Shown in pieces: positions 20,680 through 33,312 of a stretch of DNA of 64,000 nt (its first letter is position 1; each line of letters starts with the position of its first letter). The notes beneath the pieces were generated by a model. That model ran no database searches. It saw nothing but the letters and a program-made list of their open reading frames with translations, and was not told the origin of the DNA. This DNA is from Agapanthus africanus (Eukaryota > Streptophyta > Magnoliopsida > Asparagales > Amaryllidaceae). The position numbers and the translations under genes are program-made. The DNA lies in assembly GCA_030015575.1 (NCBI GenBank), contig CM057337.1, positions 333,198,583-333,262,582 on the forward strand, in the 5' to 3' direction.

Positions 20680-23600
20680 CAGCCCGTGTGATACCGAACA
20701 CCCAACTCCTCTACTAGTCAGTCTCACAAAGCTCGTTTGCGAAACTATTGCGTTCGAGGAATAGCCTCAGTGAGTGGATCCGCTCTGATGTTTCTTTCTA
20801 TATCTCTTTTTATCTCAAGTTCGCAGAGAAAGCTATCTCCCGAAATGAGCAATACCTGTCTTAGAATGTGTCTGGATGTCTGATGGGACCTAGCTCATAA
20901 ATGAACTCCAAATCCAAACTTCTTAGACTGTATCGTCAACTGAACTTAATCAGTATCCTGCGCCATGCCTTCCCTCAGTATCCACCTGGACCACCTGTCC
21001 ATAATACTGCCCCTCGTCAGAGGGAAAACTATAACTCTGACAGTCATTCTGCCATCCACGTCACCATGGAAGCCTGGAATGATAACCGTCTCCTAAAGGA
21101 GGCTGCCGTTATCAATTCCCTAGAACATCAACTTATGTTCTAAAACTGCTTCCGATTATTTCTCCAGGATTGGATCAATATCAACTTATTGCACCTACTG
21201 CAAGAACAACATCTGGTGTGGTACTTGACATCTCATGATTGACTCAATTGCCTAAGCAAGTGATCTGTCAATCATGCGCATCCCCTTCCCCTTTAGTCTG
21301 TAAGACACCTTTAGAGAGGGTGACTCCATTACTTGCAGGTACACTACCATGCCAGGAGTCGTCCATTCTAAATACTCTTAGAATGCGGTCAAAGTACCCA
21401 GATTGGGAAACCACCCAAATCTAGATCTAAAACCATAGATCCAGTAACCAGAATGTCTGATATAAAATCCAATTCCTATGTGGAGAAACTACTGTGTGAC
21501 GACCAAAGTATAACCGATCGCAGTATAGGAATATCATTTCCTACTCTGTGTATGTCATCAAATACCAAGACATCACACCCTACTACCTTCTTAACAGATC
21601 CATCCCCTATTCTGATGAAGTCAAACCTATGACTGTCACATCAGAAATAGATGATCTATCTCCGCTATATCTGCTCTAGTCTATAAATAGACATAAGCCA
21701 TCTGTCTACCAATACTTCCGCTGCTCCTACTGACTACGACAACCCTATGGCAGAGTCATATAGACGTACACTTCTAAAGCTAGTTTAGAACGACGCTATA
21801 CTCATCCTCCTGCCGGGTCTCACAGTCTGGAACAACAGCAATGGCAAGTCTGGGTAAACAAGAACCTCCCTGCCACCGTCCTTGAGTATACTGAAGTACC
21901 TCTCGGGTGCCTGAGGTTACCCACCATATCCGCGGAGTGGCCAATGGAATGTCAAACCAGATTGAATCTTTAGGTTCTTATCGAATCTTCAGTAATCATT
22001 TGTGGTTCTGGAATCACTTCCAGTTCCACCATACTCCCACTTCTGTTTTCTGAAAAAATCCATTTTTGTTAAAACTGTGGCGAGTCTAGAACAATATCAC
22101 TATTGATCTTCCAGATGGTAGAAAATCAACCCTCGTCATTGCCCGGGTCAACCCACAAACAGCCATTACAGAAACGTGCCTTGAGTTATCCGGAGTCTGG
22201 TTTTAAGCATAAGCCGGACAACTCCCCGTACCTTAACAATGTCGAGATATGAACTATTCTATATCCAAGAAACAGAGGCACTGATTTAATTGAACCAGAT
22301 TCAAATCATGCAGCTGTCTCCAGTGCATGTCAACTAAATGGAAAGAGGCCGATCAACGTTACTCAACTTAGGAATGCTTCCAATTATGAGTAACCTGAAA
22401 GAGAAGCAAGTTCTCATTACTATCAACTGAATACCATACACAAGTATCTACATCTTCGACCACCTTGAAGAATCCCGATACTTGCAATACCTGATTCTCT
22501 ACTTTATTCTTATACTTATAACTCCTCAAAACTTAGACCCTGTGTTTCTACGAAACACATGTCTAAGAACTAGAGAAGTTAAAAGTAAACAGAATATTGT
22601 ATGAGGACCAACCCCTCTGTCCTAATGGACACTGGACAACATACAATACTCTGTATAAGTCCGCTGAGTCTAACAACTCATTCACTGTATGTCGTAGGTT
22701 AAAAACTGTACTTATGGTTAAGAAGAATTACACCGCTGTTTAATGCTCCTTACCTAACCATCCACTGATATAGGTAAATGTCATAGACATAATTTTAAAA
22801 AGGTATATCTCACTCTATAAAAATAGACGTACAGATATATCAATTTGAAATTGGTGCATAACAACGGATATTCAAAACCATATATTTGCCGACCGGCAAA
22901 CAACCCAGGTGACTTCCTCAAATATCACCAATTACAACGAATCCCGATATAATGAGGATGGTCACCTAATTCCCAATAAGTTAGTCCCACTCATCATCTG
23001 TAAAACCATACAGATGTGAGAATCATACCTGGTAAATACATACCCTGGAGCAAGTGTCTAATTGGGAAATCAGTTTTCTTTTAACAGTACACAGTGAAAC
23101 TGAAACATTGAAATGTTTCGATGGGGTATCCTGGTATTCCTAGTAATGCCTCTTCCATTATCCAGATTCACAACTGTAACCGTATAATTCTTTGCCGCTT
23201 CTCTAAATCCCTTTATATGTCTTTAGTCATTACCTTCTGTACACCCCTTTAAGCCAAATGGTTTTCTTCCTTCCCTACCGTTCGGCACCAGCCTATGGTT
23301 TGGAAGAAGACTATCCAATAAGCGTAATGGGTGTACTGTCCCAGTCCTAGGAACACTCGCAATGCGAGAGAAGGTGAAGATAAAAGACAACCGAATAAAC
23401 CTTAGAAATAGGTGATTTAGGATTGGCGAAGAAATACTTGGTTTGGTCGTGAATCGCAGTCGCAATTTACTTTGCCCTCTTACTAATCCCTTGCTTTGTC
23501 TTAACTTAATACCTTCTGTACACCGTTTAGGCTAATTGGTTTTCTTCATTCCCTACCGGTCGGCACCAGCCTAAGGTTTGGAAGAAGACTATCCAATAAG

Positions 23601-23990
23601 CGTAATGGGTGTACTATCTCCTAAACCAAGGAGTACTCGCAATCTGAGAGAGAAGGTAAAAGGAAAAGACAACTGAATAGTCCTATTCGTTTTCTCCAGA
23701 ACCGGAAACCATCCTCGAATTCCTTCGAGTTCGTATATAACCATACGATGGTTTTGTCCAATGGAAGTGGACGTTCGTAGTAATACGGGGTGTCCTGGAG
23801 AAAAGGGTAAAAGTAGGAGTGGCAATGAGGTTTGCAACTCTGACAATCCAAAATCCAGTGTTAAGAAGGTTCGGTCAACTTGGTCACTGAGTCATAGTCT
23901 AGGGTCGGGTCAATGGTCGCTGCCAAAGAGAGAGAGAAAAGAAACACTCAGCGTGCACTCTAACCTAGATCAGAATGGTTATCACTTTAT
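20680..23990 (-). pseudogene. Copia C pol, heavily decayed
   Basis: No long frame survives, but minus-strand DNA aligns in order with the intact pol of A. Blocks include the region matching gagggcttcgtagacagt (near 21740), ggaaatgatattcctat (near 21530), taggtcccatcag with cagacacattctaag (near 20870) and gcggatccactcact (near 20785). The last two are the end of RNase H. These sit at the right relative distances, with many stops and frameshifts. Upstream (higher coordinates) the similarity fades; the protease motif is not readable. It cannot encode an active polyprotein. Confidence 0.7.
23225..23681 (-). repeat. Direct repeat of about 170 bp, 279-bp period, inside C
   Basis: The block beginning accttctgtacacc, with ccctaccg-tcggcaccagcct and gactatccaataagcgtaat, occurs at 23232 and 23511 with several differences. 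It lies in the decayed 5' part of pol. The duplication is seen directly; its origin is unknown. Confidence 0.75.
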
Positions 23991-24221
23991 CTAATCTGGA
24001 AACCTCCCACTGTAACGTCAAATTCTTCCCCAAACCTGAAAGAAGAATTAGCCGGGATCACCCGAGGAGTAAACCAACTCATCAGTGGGAATCGGGATCC
24101 AACTATCATCGCATGATAACGTGACGGAATCCGCTCACGCTATCACACTCCAGAAGGTATGCGCATATCTGGCAAGTTTCAGTTCTTTTGAAACTCCCGA
24201 TGTGGATTTTTGCCCCATGCT

Positions 24222-24431
24222 CTTATGACCTTGACTTTGGCCAACATATCATAAGTCACATGTCAAGTTCTACCCGTCATTATCCAGGTTAATTTGAACC
24301 CACCCGTACCTACCCTTGACTTTGGCCAAAATGGAAGTACGACTGTCCCAAACCAACTCATCTATCTATGCTGCATACGAATACCCAACAGCTACCAAAC
24401 ACTGTGCCTTGACTTTGGCCAACATACACAG
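24222..24431 (-). other. Three-hairpin leader structure in C
   Basis: Three stem-loops with central phrase ttggcc-aaagtcaagg (minus strand) correspond in order to those of A at 49438-49640 and B at 32634-32839. Outer stems are ctgtg/cacag (24402-24406 and 24427-24431), a cgtac-type stem in the middle unit, and cttatga/tcataag (24222-24228 and 24249-24255). Inner stems are ttggc/gtcaa with one G-U pair. Compared with A (ctacg/cgtag) and B (ctgcg/cgcag), both sides of the first stem have changed together. Confidence 0.65.
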
Positions 24432-24567
24432 CTTGAATACTATTGACTATCCATATGAAACGACGGAGGGCTACGAATGGTTTCTGGCGAAAACCTTTAA
24501 CGTAATGAACTTGATATCGTTGAAGGAACTGATAGCTTTTAAAAATATAGTGACGAAAACCTTTGCT

Positions 24568-24790
24568 AAAGAGGTCACTCCCGGTGAAGGGATCTCGGCT
24601 CTTTCCTCATAGAATGAGGTGCAGGATATTCCAACTGAATACCACGATGCAAAGCAAAAGCAATCGGCTATAGTGAAGTTATTGCCCTGACGCAAACTTC
24701 TGTCCAAGGGGTCACTCCCGGTGAAGGGATCTCGGCCCTTGCCTCGTCGACTGAGGAGCAGGATATTCCAACTGAATACCACTGTGCAAA
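24568..24790 (-). other. Duplicated hairpin module in C leader
   Basis: Two copies of a module containing gagatcccttcaccgggagtga (minus strand) are present. The outer stem is aaagag/ctcttt in one copy (24568-24573, 24599-24604) and caaggg/cccttg in the other (24705-24710, 24736-24741), while A and B have aaagga/tccttt. Next to each is a second hairpin, ggtattc/gaatatc. The 132-codon minus-strand frame across this region (24471-24869) is repeat-derived. Confidence 0.65.
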
Positions 24791-24869
24791 ACAAAAGAGA
24801 ACGCCCTTTCAATAACAGCTTTTTGAAAAATGTTCCAACAACATCATAATAGGTTTGTTTATCTTGCAT

Positions 24870-26201
24870 TGATCCGAATCAACGCAGTCCCATCAATTGA
24901 TCACACCAATAAAGAACGAAAATATACTGACGTACGTATATGCCATCCGCATTCGCCACTGGGTCCCGTCATCACCCGTTAGGTTAGCTAACTAAAGACA
25001 GAGCGGGGACTGGACTAGCGCGGATGCAAAACATATACAACATCTACTAGTATATATATAATATATAATTTTCGCTCAAGGCGTGATAAAATGCAACAGC
25101 ACAGAAATGTACAGCATCACAGAACAATACAGACATCTGGGATCCCCGGGTTTCACAGAGCCGCTGAAACCCGACGTTCCCCTGGTCGTGTGGATAGCCT
25201 GTGCAATGAAATCCTAGACCCCTACGGGCGCGGCAAGTTACCCACCAAAACCTGAAGCGAGGCAGCCCCCTTCAGCAACGTGAATGGACCACCCAGCACT
25301 TCACGGAATCCGGTAACTCGGGCACCCCTCCTGGGTCAACCTGTACCCCATACGAGTGCGGCGAATAGCCCGCCAATTCTAGAGTGAAGCCCCCTCCGTC
25401 TCAAAGCCATGAGATGCGGGCCCGTTGCCTTCTAGAACCCGGCTATCAGTGCACCCCTCCGCGGGGTAATCCTAGTATAGAAAGTAAAATATACATACAA
25501 CGGGTACATCGACCGCAACCTGGTCGTGCCCCAAAAGAATAATACAAACAGGCAGTGACGGCAGTCCACATGTCGGACGCTCGCCCCGCAATATCAAATG
25601 TACATATAAAACACAACTGTACTAACATTGCATCCAGGCTATCCCCGCGACCGATCCGCAACAACACAGCACAATCACAGAATATCAACGTGAATGTCAC
25701 GTTCGCAAATCCGTCTAAAAGGGCTATAGCAGATAGACTGGATTTACCGATCGAGTGACATTCACGGTCGCAGATATAATGTAAATACTGTGAACTAGCA
25801 TGTTTAAAATATCCGATCGACCAAATTTTATCAAGTGGGCCCCAAGCAGTACTGTAGCACTTACAGAAAATCTGGGCCCAAAAATAATATCCCAAAACCC
25901 CTATTTCCAAGTCCAAAGCCTACTGGAAAATTCTGGTGCAATGATCACACCTTCCCACCGCGGAACCGCGGCCAAACCAGGGGTTTGGCCGCGTTTCCGC
26001 GGCCGTACTAAGAGATCGCTGCATCAAATTTTACCAGAAGTCTTAGAATTTCATGCTTGTGTTTCTGCAATGACCTGAAAAATTTTTGGAGCAGAAAAAA
26101 TTTCGACAGAAACTAGAAGCATTGAAAATACGGTTTTTGGAGATTTTTGTTCGATCGAGTTCTAAACATACTAGAGCAAGCTAGGCATGGTTAATGGCGT
26201 G
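24870..26201 (-). other. 5' leader of copia C, no gag found
   Basis: About 1.3 kb between the structured modules and the PBS without a convincing ORF; the 156-codon minus-strand frame at 25446-25916 is cysteine-rich and has no gag features. A GC-rich hairpin lies at 25957-26007: ccgcggaaccgcggcc plus aaacc, loop, then the complementary arm with one mismatch, about 210 bases inside the LTR. Confidence 0.6.
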
Positions 26202-26213
26202 GCTCTGATACCA
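26202..26213 (-). other. Primer-binding site of copia C
   Basis: The minus strand reads tggtatcagagc one base from the LTR. This matches the 3' end of plant initiator-Met tRNA, the usual copia primer. Confidence 0.92.
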
Positions 26214-26214
26214 A

Positions 26215-27900
26215 TGTAAGCCTGCGGCGGCGCCCCGGCCGTCGATCCGACGCCGGAAACGCGGAAACAAAAAACTTTGCAAAACATGCAACCGGCACCA
26301 CCGCGCACTTTTCACCCGGATCGGGCCATTAACCTAGCTAACTAGCAAATAAGAAAAGAGTAGAAAAGTTATACCAAGCGATCCTAGTCCTTCGGTCTTC
26401 ATCTCCACTCCGATCTCCCGCGGATACTTCGTCCGTCACCTCCTCGTCGAAACGGGCACCACATCGCCAAAGTCTTTTACGGGCTCCCACCTCTTTACCG
26501 AGGCAACTCGGGCGCGAAGTTGGCTAGCCGACGCGTCCAAGGGATGTTGTAGAATAGTGTAGTAGGCTATGTCTCTTTTGGGGTTTTGTTGCCTTTGATA
26601 ATGTGGAGGAGAAAGAACAACCCTTTTGAAGTGAAGAATGGTGCTCTCATATTTTAGCAAAGAATAAGAAAATGAGATCAAAATGATTTTTCCTCACCCC
26701 CTCACCCTCAAAGTGGCTGGCCCTCACTCAAGAATGGAGGAGAAAAAATGCAAAAGCAAAGCACATCAAGAAAATGGTGTGTATAAAAAGGAATATATGT
26801 CACAACCATTTTCCCATCTCATCATATCAAAGCACCATCATATGAAAAGCAATGAGTAAGACTAGAATGGAATCTTATCATGAAGCTACCTTTTTACAAG
26901 AAAGCCCTCCACAAATAAGTTATTTGCACTCTTGCAAATAACCCCCTCCAACGGAAAGTCCGGCCGTGAAGGAATAAAGAAAAATCGGCCGGAACGGAAT
27001 GCAAACTGGCAACTACAGAAAACTGATCCCATAATAAATTACAGGAAAACCCCACTACTGCAAATACATGCCCGCATTTGTATTCCCACTGAACACAAAT
27101 GCAAAGAGACAAAATCTACACTGTCTTATACTAGGATCCAGCTTAAGCCAAAGCCGGCTAGTAAAAACAGTCCGATTACGATCCGTGCAATACCGCACGT
27201 ATCTGATCGAACCCTGCCATATCTCCATACGGCCTCTACAGCGTTTCGCCCGAAACCTGAGTAACTGAGTGTGTGGTGGACTCTAAAGACTCGTCAATAC
27301 TATGGCTGTGGATTTAACCACTAGCACGTCAGAGGTATAAGCCAATACGTAACGGGCTACCAGGTATTGACCAAAAGGGACGTCGATGAGCGAACTCATC
27401 CTGACACCCTACTGAGCCTGTCGGTGACAATATCCGTACAGTCCGGTCCGTTCGTCTATGAGCATCGCATGGCGGGCCTAGGGGGTTGGTAAAAGTCAGA
27501 CCCCCAATAGCGGTACAAGTCGTGTCGGAGTGTAGCCCAGAACACCCTGAGATACTACTGGAATACCTACCAGCAAATCTCCTGCCTTGGCCAAGGACTT
27601 TTCATATTCTGGCTCTCCTAGACACAGCGCGACCTCACCCCCAATACCGGGAGAGACGAACCCCTGCAGATCCGCTCACTGCCTCCATGTGGCTCGGGAC
27701 TGTACCCAACTAAAACCTGTTTGCACGAATCCTTTGAGCCGTGGTAGGGTAGTAATCAAAGCACAGTGGGAACTCACACGAGACAAATGACGATCTCAGG
27801 TCGATGAACTAACCTGTACACATGTCACCAGGGAACTGCTATCTGACGTCAGGTATAATACCAACTAGCAGGTTCCCGGCGAGTCCTGTCCGGTGTACTC
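26215..27900 (-). repeat. 5' LTR of copia C, first part
   Basis: It begins tgtaagcctgcgg next to the PBS and runs 1,686 bp to the insertion point of B. With 38322-38741 (420 bp) the total is 2,106 bp, identical in length to the other LTR. Confidence 0.92.
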
Positions 27901-30132
27901 TGTTAGTTATATGTATGCCCTAGAGGCCATTACTGTACATAGGATGTATATTGTAGTGGATGCTGGGACATATATAGGGAGGACTTTCTTGCTCGACATG
28001 ATAGTATGCTATCTGGTTGACCTTTACCTTAACGTGTATGCTGATTGTCTCTCTGTTACATGTTGGTAAAGCCCTTAGGATCTGTACTTGACTACCTGGA
28101 TTATGATGCGGATCATACTAGTGGGGACATGGTAGTCCATAAGTACATCCTTCAAAGTCCCTAGTCGTGGGTGTATCGAGACGGGGCATCGATATACCAG
28201 AGTAGACTAGCGTGTACCTTCTCGACCCATACAGATGGGCGATGGATGATCCCATATCCATCGGTGTTTGACATCAGAGGAGATATACGGGTGCTCAGTA
28301 GAGACTGGGTACACTGGGCGGACTCGCCGAGAACTCCCAGATGGTATTATACCTCACGTCAGATGGCAGTTCTCTGGTGACACTGGTACAGAGTAGTCTG
28401 TTGACCCGAGATCGTCATAGAGTCTCGTGTGGTTCCCACTGTGCTTTGATTTCCATCTTACCATGTCCAAGAGGGCGTGCAAAACGGTGGTTTTTGGGTA
28501 CAGTCCCGAGTCACATGGAGGCAATGAGCGATAGGAGGGGATTCGTCTCTCCCGGTATATGGGGGTTGATGTTGCGCTGTGTTCGATTGGCTATAACAGG
28601 AAATCCCTGGCCAGGGTTGCTGAGATTTACTGGTAAGTGTTACCAGTAGTTTCTCGAACAGTTATAGACCTCATATCGACACGACTTATTGAGCTATTGG
28701 GGTCTGACGTTTACCACCCCTAGGCGAGATATGCGACAGATCAGACGATCAGACCGGACTGTACGGTAGTGTTACTGGTCGGATTCACTGGAGTGTGAGC
28801 GGGCTTGCTCGTCGATCTTCAGATCGCTCAATACCCGGGTGGCCGTTACGTTTAGCAGACCGCTTGCGGCTTGTGGATGTTTGATATGATCATCATCTGC
28901 TGCCGGCGTATTGACGAGTCTTTAGAGTCCTACACAGAGGTTTCCTGGTTCAAGCGAAACGAAATAGGAGCGCATATGAGATATGTGCGGGACCGAGAAT
29001 AATACGAGTATGTGATACTGTATTCGATTCTCGCGATGTGACATTGATCGGTTATATCCGATATAGCCGGGTTATCGGATCAAGTGTTGATTCGATAAGA
29101 TGTTACTAATGATACCAGTCGGTTATGTGCGCATGACCGGATCATTGAATCAAGTGTTGATTTAATGATTTAATGTATAATTATATATTTGATATATTAC
29201 TTTGCATTAACTAGTATCGGTTCACTTTAGACGGATTTTCTCACTTGGTTTGTGCGCATTGTATATGCGATATACTTTTGTGCACTTGATTGTATCATGT
29301 TTGGTGATACTTGTCATGCTAGGGTTCAAGTGTAAAGATTAAACCTTGGTTAATGAAATGGTTAGGGTTTCTTATTTGTTATTCATTTATCTTATTTTGT
29401 TATCCTTTTATTTTTGATAAATGAATAAAAGAAAAGAGAAAAGAATGGTTGCTAGATTTGGAGTTTAGTTGAAGCTTCATGAAGCTTTGATAAAGTCAAC
29501 CATACTTATCTCATCCTTAACCCTAACCATTCCCACTAACCATGATTCATTCTCTACACTTAACTCTAGTTAGAATTATGATAAGAATTCATTTTCTTTT
29601 CTTTTTCTATTAACTTATCATAATATCTTTCTTCTTCTTCTTCATTCTTCAAGTGAAGAAAAGCAAGGTCCATCAATGGTGATTGTTGGAAATGAGTGAG
29701 AAATCCAATTCTAAAGTCTACCCACTTCCTATTTCTTCGTCCTATACCTCTTGCCAAGTAGTAGAGTGTGTTTCCTTCACAACTCAACACGGTTTAGTGA
29801 AGGTGGAGCTTGATTCATCGATGCCTCGACGTAGATCATCTTCGGCATGGACATCGACGACCTAGCTTGCCCAATCTCCGACGAAGCCGATCCTAGAGCC
29901 CGGATTTGATTTGGATAGCGGAGAGGACCTCGTTGCGGAGCCGTGGAGGTGGAGCACCGGATCTACAAAGGTTGTATTTCCGTATTCTCATTAGCTAAGT
30001 TGTTAGCTAGTTTTCTTTTCGCCTAGACATCTAGTTATCGATCCGTACACTAGGGTTTGTAGGCACCATATTTTTGAAATTGCCATGGTTGATGGCTTGG
30101 GAGACCTCACTAGTGTGCCTAGGAACCCTGCA
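27901..30132 (+). repeat. 5' LTR of copia B
   Basis: 2,232 bp, from tgttagttatatg to ggaaccctgca. It contains a perfect heat-shock element at 29471 and an inverted repeat attatgataag/cttatcataat around a pyrimidine-rich loop (about 29575-29624). A TATA-like ataattatatattt lies near 29170. Short frames inside it (28171-28380, 28341-28649, 29683-29865) recur in the other LTR and are not genes. Confidence 0.95.
29471..29487 (+). promoter_or_regulatory. Perfect heat-shock element in B 5' LTR
   Basis: gaagcttcatgaagctt is an alternating GAA-nn-TTC-nn-GAA-nn-TT(c) array, the binding pattern of heat-shock factors. Confidence 0.6.
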
Positions 30133-30133
30133 G

Positions 30134-30145
30134 TGGTATCAGAGC
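30134..30145 (+). other. Primer-binding site of copia B
   Basis: tggtatcagagc, one base after the 5' LTR; complementary to initiator-Met tRNA. Confidence 0.93.
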
Positions 30146-33100
30146 CTAGCTAGAGCCTTAGGCGAAGCGTAGACGGAATTTGAAGTCCGAACGACACAAA
30201 ACCGAAACCCAAAACATGCTCTCTGTACAATTTTCAAAATCTGGGATTTTTCAACATTAAAAATATTCAGAAAAATCAGCAGGAAATTCTAAGAAATACT
30301 GTAAAATTCGTGCACCCAATTCCTTTAATGCGCCGCGCTTCCGCGGCACGAGCTTGGCTTGTGCGGCGGAAGGGCGGCCGTTTTGTCTTTTCTGGGATCA
30401 AAATTTGTACAGTAATTCTTAATTTCCAGTGTTGGTCTTCCTGGATATTTTTAATAATTTTTCAAGAGTTGAATTTTTCTGAGTTGATTTGGGTATTCGG
30501 TGTTTCAATCGGGGTATCAAATTTTGTCTGTGTGGCTTTCCGGATAAATTTTAGAATATGTTAAAAAGTTCGACCGGATATAAATACCCAATTTTTCCCC
30601 TATCGGGAAATTTCCAAGTGTTGGATTTTTCCGTAGTTTAACGACGTTCTAAGTAGTGCAAGTAATGCGATGGTCCCTCTAGAAGACACAAACCTTAACT
30701 CGATTATGTGACCGTCTTGAACTGCCCTTTGAACCTTCGGGTTTGGGGTAGTACGGCGTGCCACATGTGAGGCGTTGGCTTGACCCTTCTACGGCTGGAT
30801 CGTTGGTACTGAGGCACGAACGGAATGTTGTTAGACTTGTTTCATGTGTTGATCTGTTTCGGGAAAACTTGGGTATTCGATTGTTCGATCGGAAAGTTTA
30901 ACATTTTCTATTTATCTGGAATGGGATACAATAATTGGAATTCGTAATAGTTATGTGATAACTAAATGAATGTTATAAACGTAGCAGTTTAGTCTCACTT
31001 GATCGGTTGCCACGGAATTTTGATGTGATCAAAAGTCCGTCGCAATCACGTAGCGTACGCGGATACTCGCCGGGTAAACTTAATAGACAGCTTCACTCCA
31101 TAGCCCCGACCAAGTGACTGTAGGAGAACCCCGTCGCCGAAAGCATCCGTTCGGGTGCTCGCGGTAGCGGTGTTCCGCCTTGGTGCACTTCGTCGACGGT
31201 ATCGGGGGTGCGGCCGTCTACTAAAGTTTGCGACGAGCATTCGATCAGACTGTCGAGAATCTTGTTGAATTGCCCGACTTACTATTGAAAATAGTTTTCG
31301 ATTTTGAGACTAAAATGCGGGGTTTATAATTGTTAGGCATGCGATGTCTAAGTAATTCATTTGGTCAGGCATGCGATGTCTAAGGTGGTTGCGGATTCCA
31401 ACTGTTGTAGTTTTACACTTTCTTTTCTGTGACCGTAAGTGTAATATGTGATATCGCCAGCTTCGTTGCTATATGTCAACGACAATTGGGATGGACATAT
31501 TTACTTACGTTGATGACATGTGATGTTATGTGTTGCTGGATATGTTATATTGGATCGTCGTGTTTGAATAGCCGGGGGTTTTTATGTGAGATGAGTGTTT
31601 TTCATTTTCATTCATGTAAAAACTTGTATGTAATATTCTTTTATTGGGGCGCTTCCAGGTTGCGGAAGTTGTCACCTGTTGTATATTATTTACTTTTCCG
31701 CACTAGGATAGACCCAAGGAGGAGGGCACAAGTAACCGGGTTCTGGAGTCCAGTGGGAGACCAACTCGAGGAGTCGAGTCCGGGTCTCCTAACTCTAGAA
31801 TTGGTAGGGTTTCTTGCCGCTCTCGTAGGGGTCTAGGGGTGTGGGTTTGGCTATTCATCACGACCGTGGAATCCGTGTTTTATACTGGCTCGTATTGAAA
31901 ACACGGACGTCCTAGTATATCCAATATTTCATATATTTCTTCTGCTGCGATATCTGTGATGTGATCATGTGATGTTTCTGTGATGGATATAGAATATAGT
32001 ATATATGATATATTATATAGGCGTTACTTATGTTTTACACCCGCGCTAGCCCTGCCCTACTCTGCCGTTAGTTACCTAACCTAACGGTGCACGAGGGGAC
32101 ATCGAGGCGAATGCGGATGGCATAAGTGTACGTCGTATTTATCTGTGATGTTTAGGTATTAAATGATGGGACTTCATTAATGAGATTAATGAAATAAAAG
32201 AAACCTAAGATGTTGTAGAATCGAATTTCAAAATAAAACAGGTAGCTACAGTTCTTGCTTTGCACAGCGGTATATGTGATATATCCTGCACCTCATCCGA
32301 CGAGGAAAGGACCGAGATCCCTTCACCGGGAGTGACTCCTTTAGCAATAACTGGCAGATGCTACACACTCGGTTTGTCTTTTGATTGCTTTTAAGAGTTT
32401 TTGCTTTGCACAGTGATATATATGATATATCCCGCACCTCATTCGACGAGGAAAGGACCGACGATCCCTTCACCGGGAGTGACTCCTTTAGCAAAACTAG
32501 AAAAGCCTCAAAAACACTCCATTTCAAAATTCATTCGATCCTACAACGATATCAAGTTCATTACGCAATAGGTTTTCAGAAAAACCTGTCGTAGCCCTCC
32601 GTCATTTCAGATAAATCCTGTTTAGTATTCGTGCTGCGTTTGTTGACCTTGTCAAGGCGCAGTGTGCGGTAGCTAACCAGTATTTATCTGCTTATGCATA
32701 TGATGCAGATTGGGTTAGGGTAGTCGTGCGGCCTTGTTGACCTTGTCAAGGGTCGTGCGGGTGGGTTTGATTCAATCAAGAAATGACGGGTTGAACTTGA
32801 CTTGCGGTCTATGGTTTGTTGACCTTGTCAAGGTCATAGATCGTTCGGGGCAAAATATTATCGGGAATTTCAAGTGTTGAAATTTGCAATGAGATTGCAT
32901 ACCTTCTATGAGATAGTTGGATCCCGATACCCGCTGCGAGTAAGAGTTACTCCTGGGAGAGTTTTATACATTACAATTAGCCGATCAAGTAGGTGTCTAG
33001 AAAGGTGTTAACGAGGTTACGCCTCTGGGAAAACGAGGTTTACATTAATTAGGTTCGTGCGAAAGCACGGGGGACCTCCCTCAAAGTACCGACACTGGCC

Positions 33101-33312
33101 TGGCTGAAAGATTGGCGAACTTGTAGTGTGTAATTAATCCCGGCTAGTCTTTCCTTTTAGGGTTTGAAGGAAGATTTGATAAAAAGCAGTGGGAGCCATC
33201 CTGATTAGATAAAATAATAACCAATCTATTCTTGACAGAGCGCACGCTGAGTGTTTTTTTCTCTCTCTCTCCAGGTAGCGACCATATCACGCCTTAATCA
33301 AGATAATAATAC
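30146..33312 (+). other. Structured 5' leader of copia B, no gag found
   Basis: 3.2 kb without a coherent ORF (the longest, 31429-31836, has no gag features). Structures shared with A, in order: GC-rich hairpin near 30330-30380, UUCG-capped hairpin at 30722-30751, tagttat/ataacta hairpin near 30949, duplicated module (32269-32342 and 32415-32489), and the three-hairpin block 32634-32839 with outer stems ctgcg/cgcag and ctatgg/tcatag. It ends in a pyrimidine tract followed by cag at 33274, resembling a 3' splice site. Confidence 0.7.

Noticed and set aside
24471..24869. 132-codon minus-strand frame in C leader
   Set aside because: It runs through the duplicated hairpin module, and related frames in A and B (such as 49145-49372) are the same repeats; the peptide is not kept in frame between families.
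30134..30145. tggtatcagagc sites considered as tRNA remnants
   Set aside because: Only 12 bases match, always next to an LTR end, which is the pattern of a primer-binding site and not a tRNA gene.
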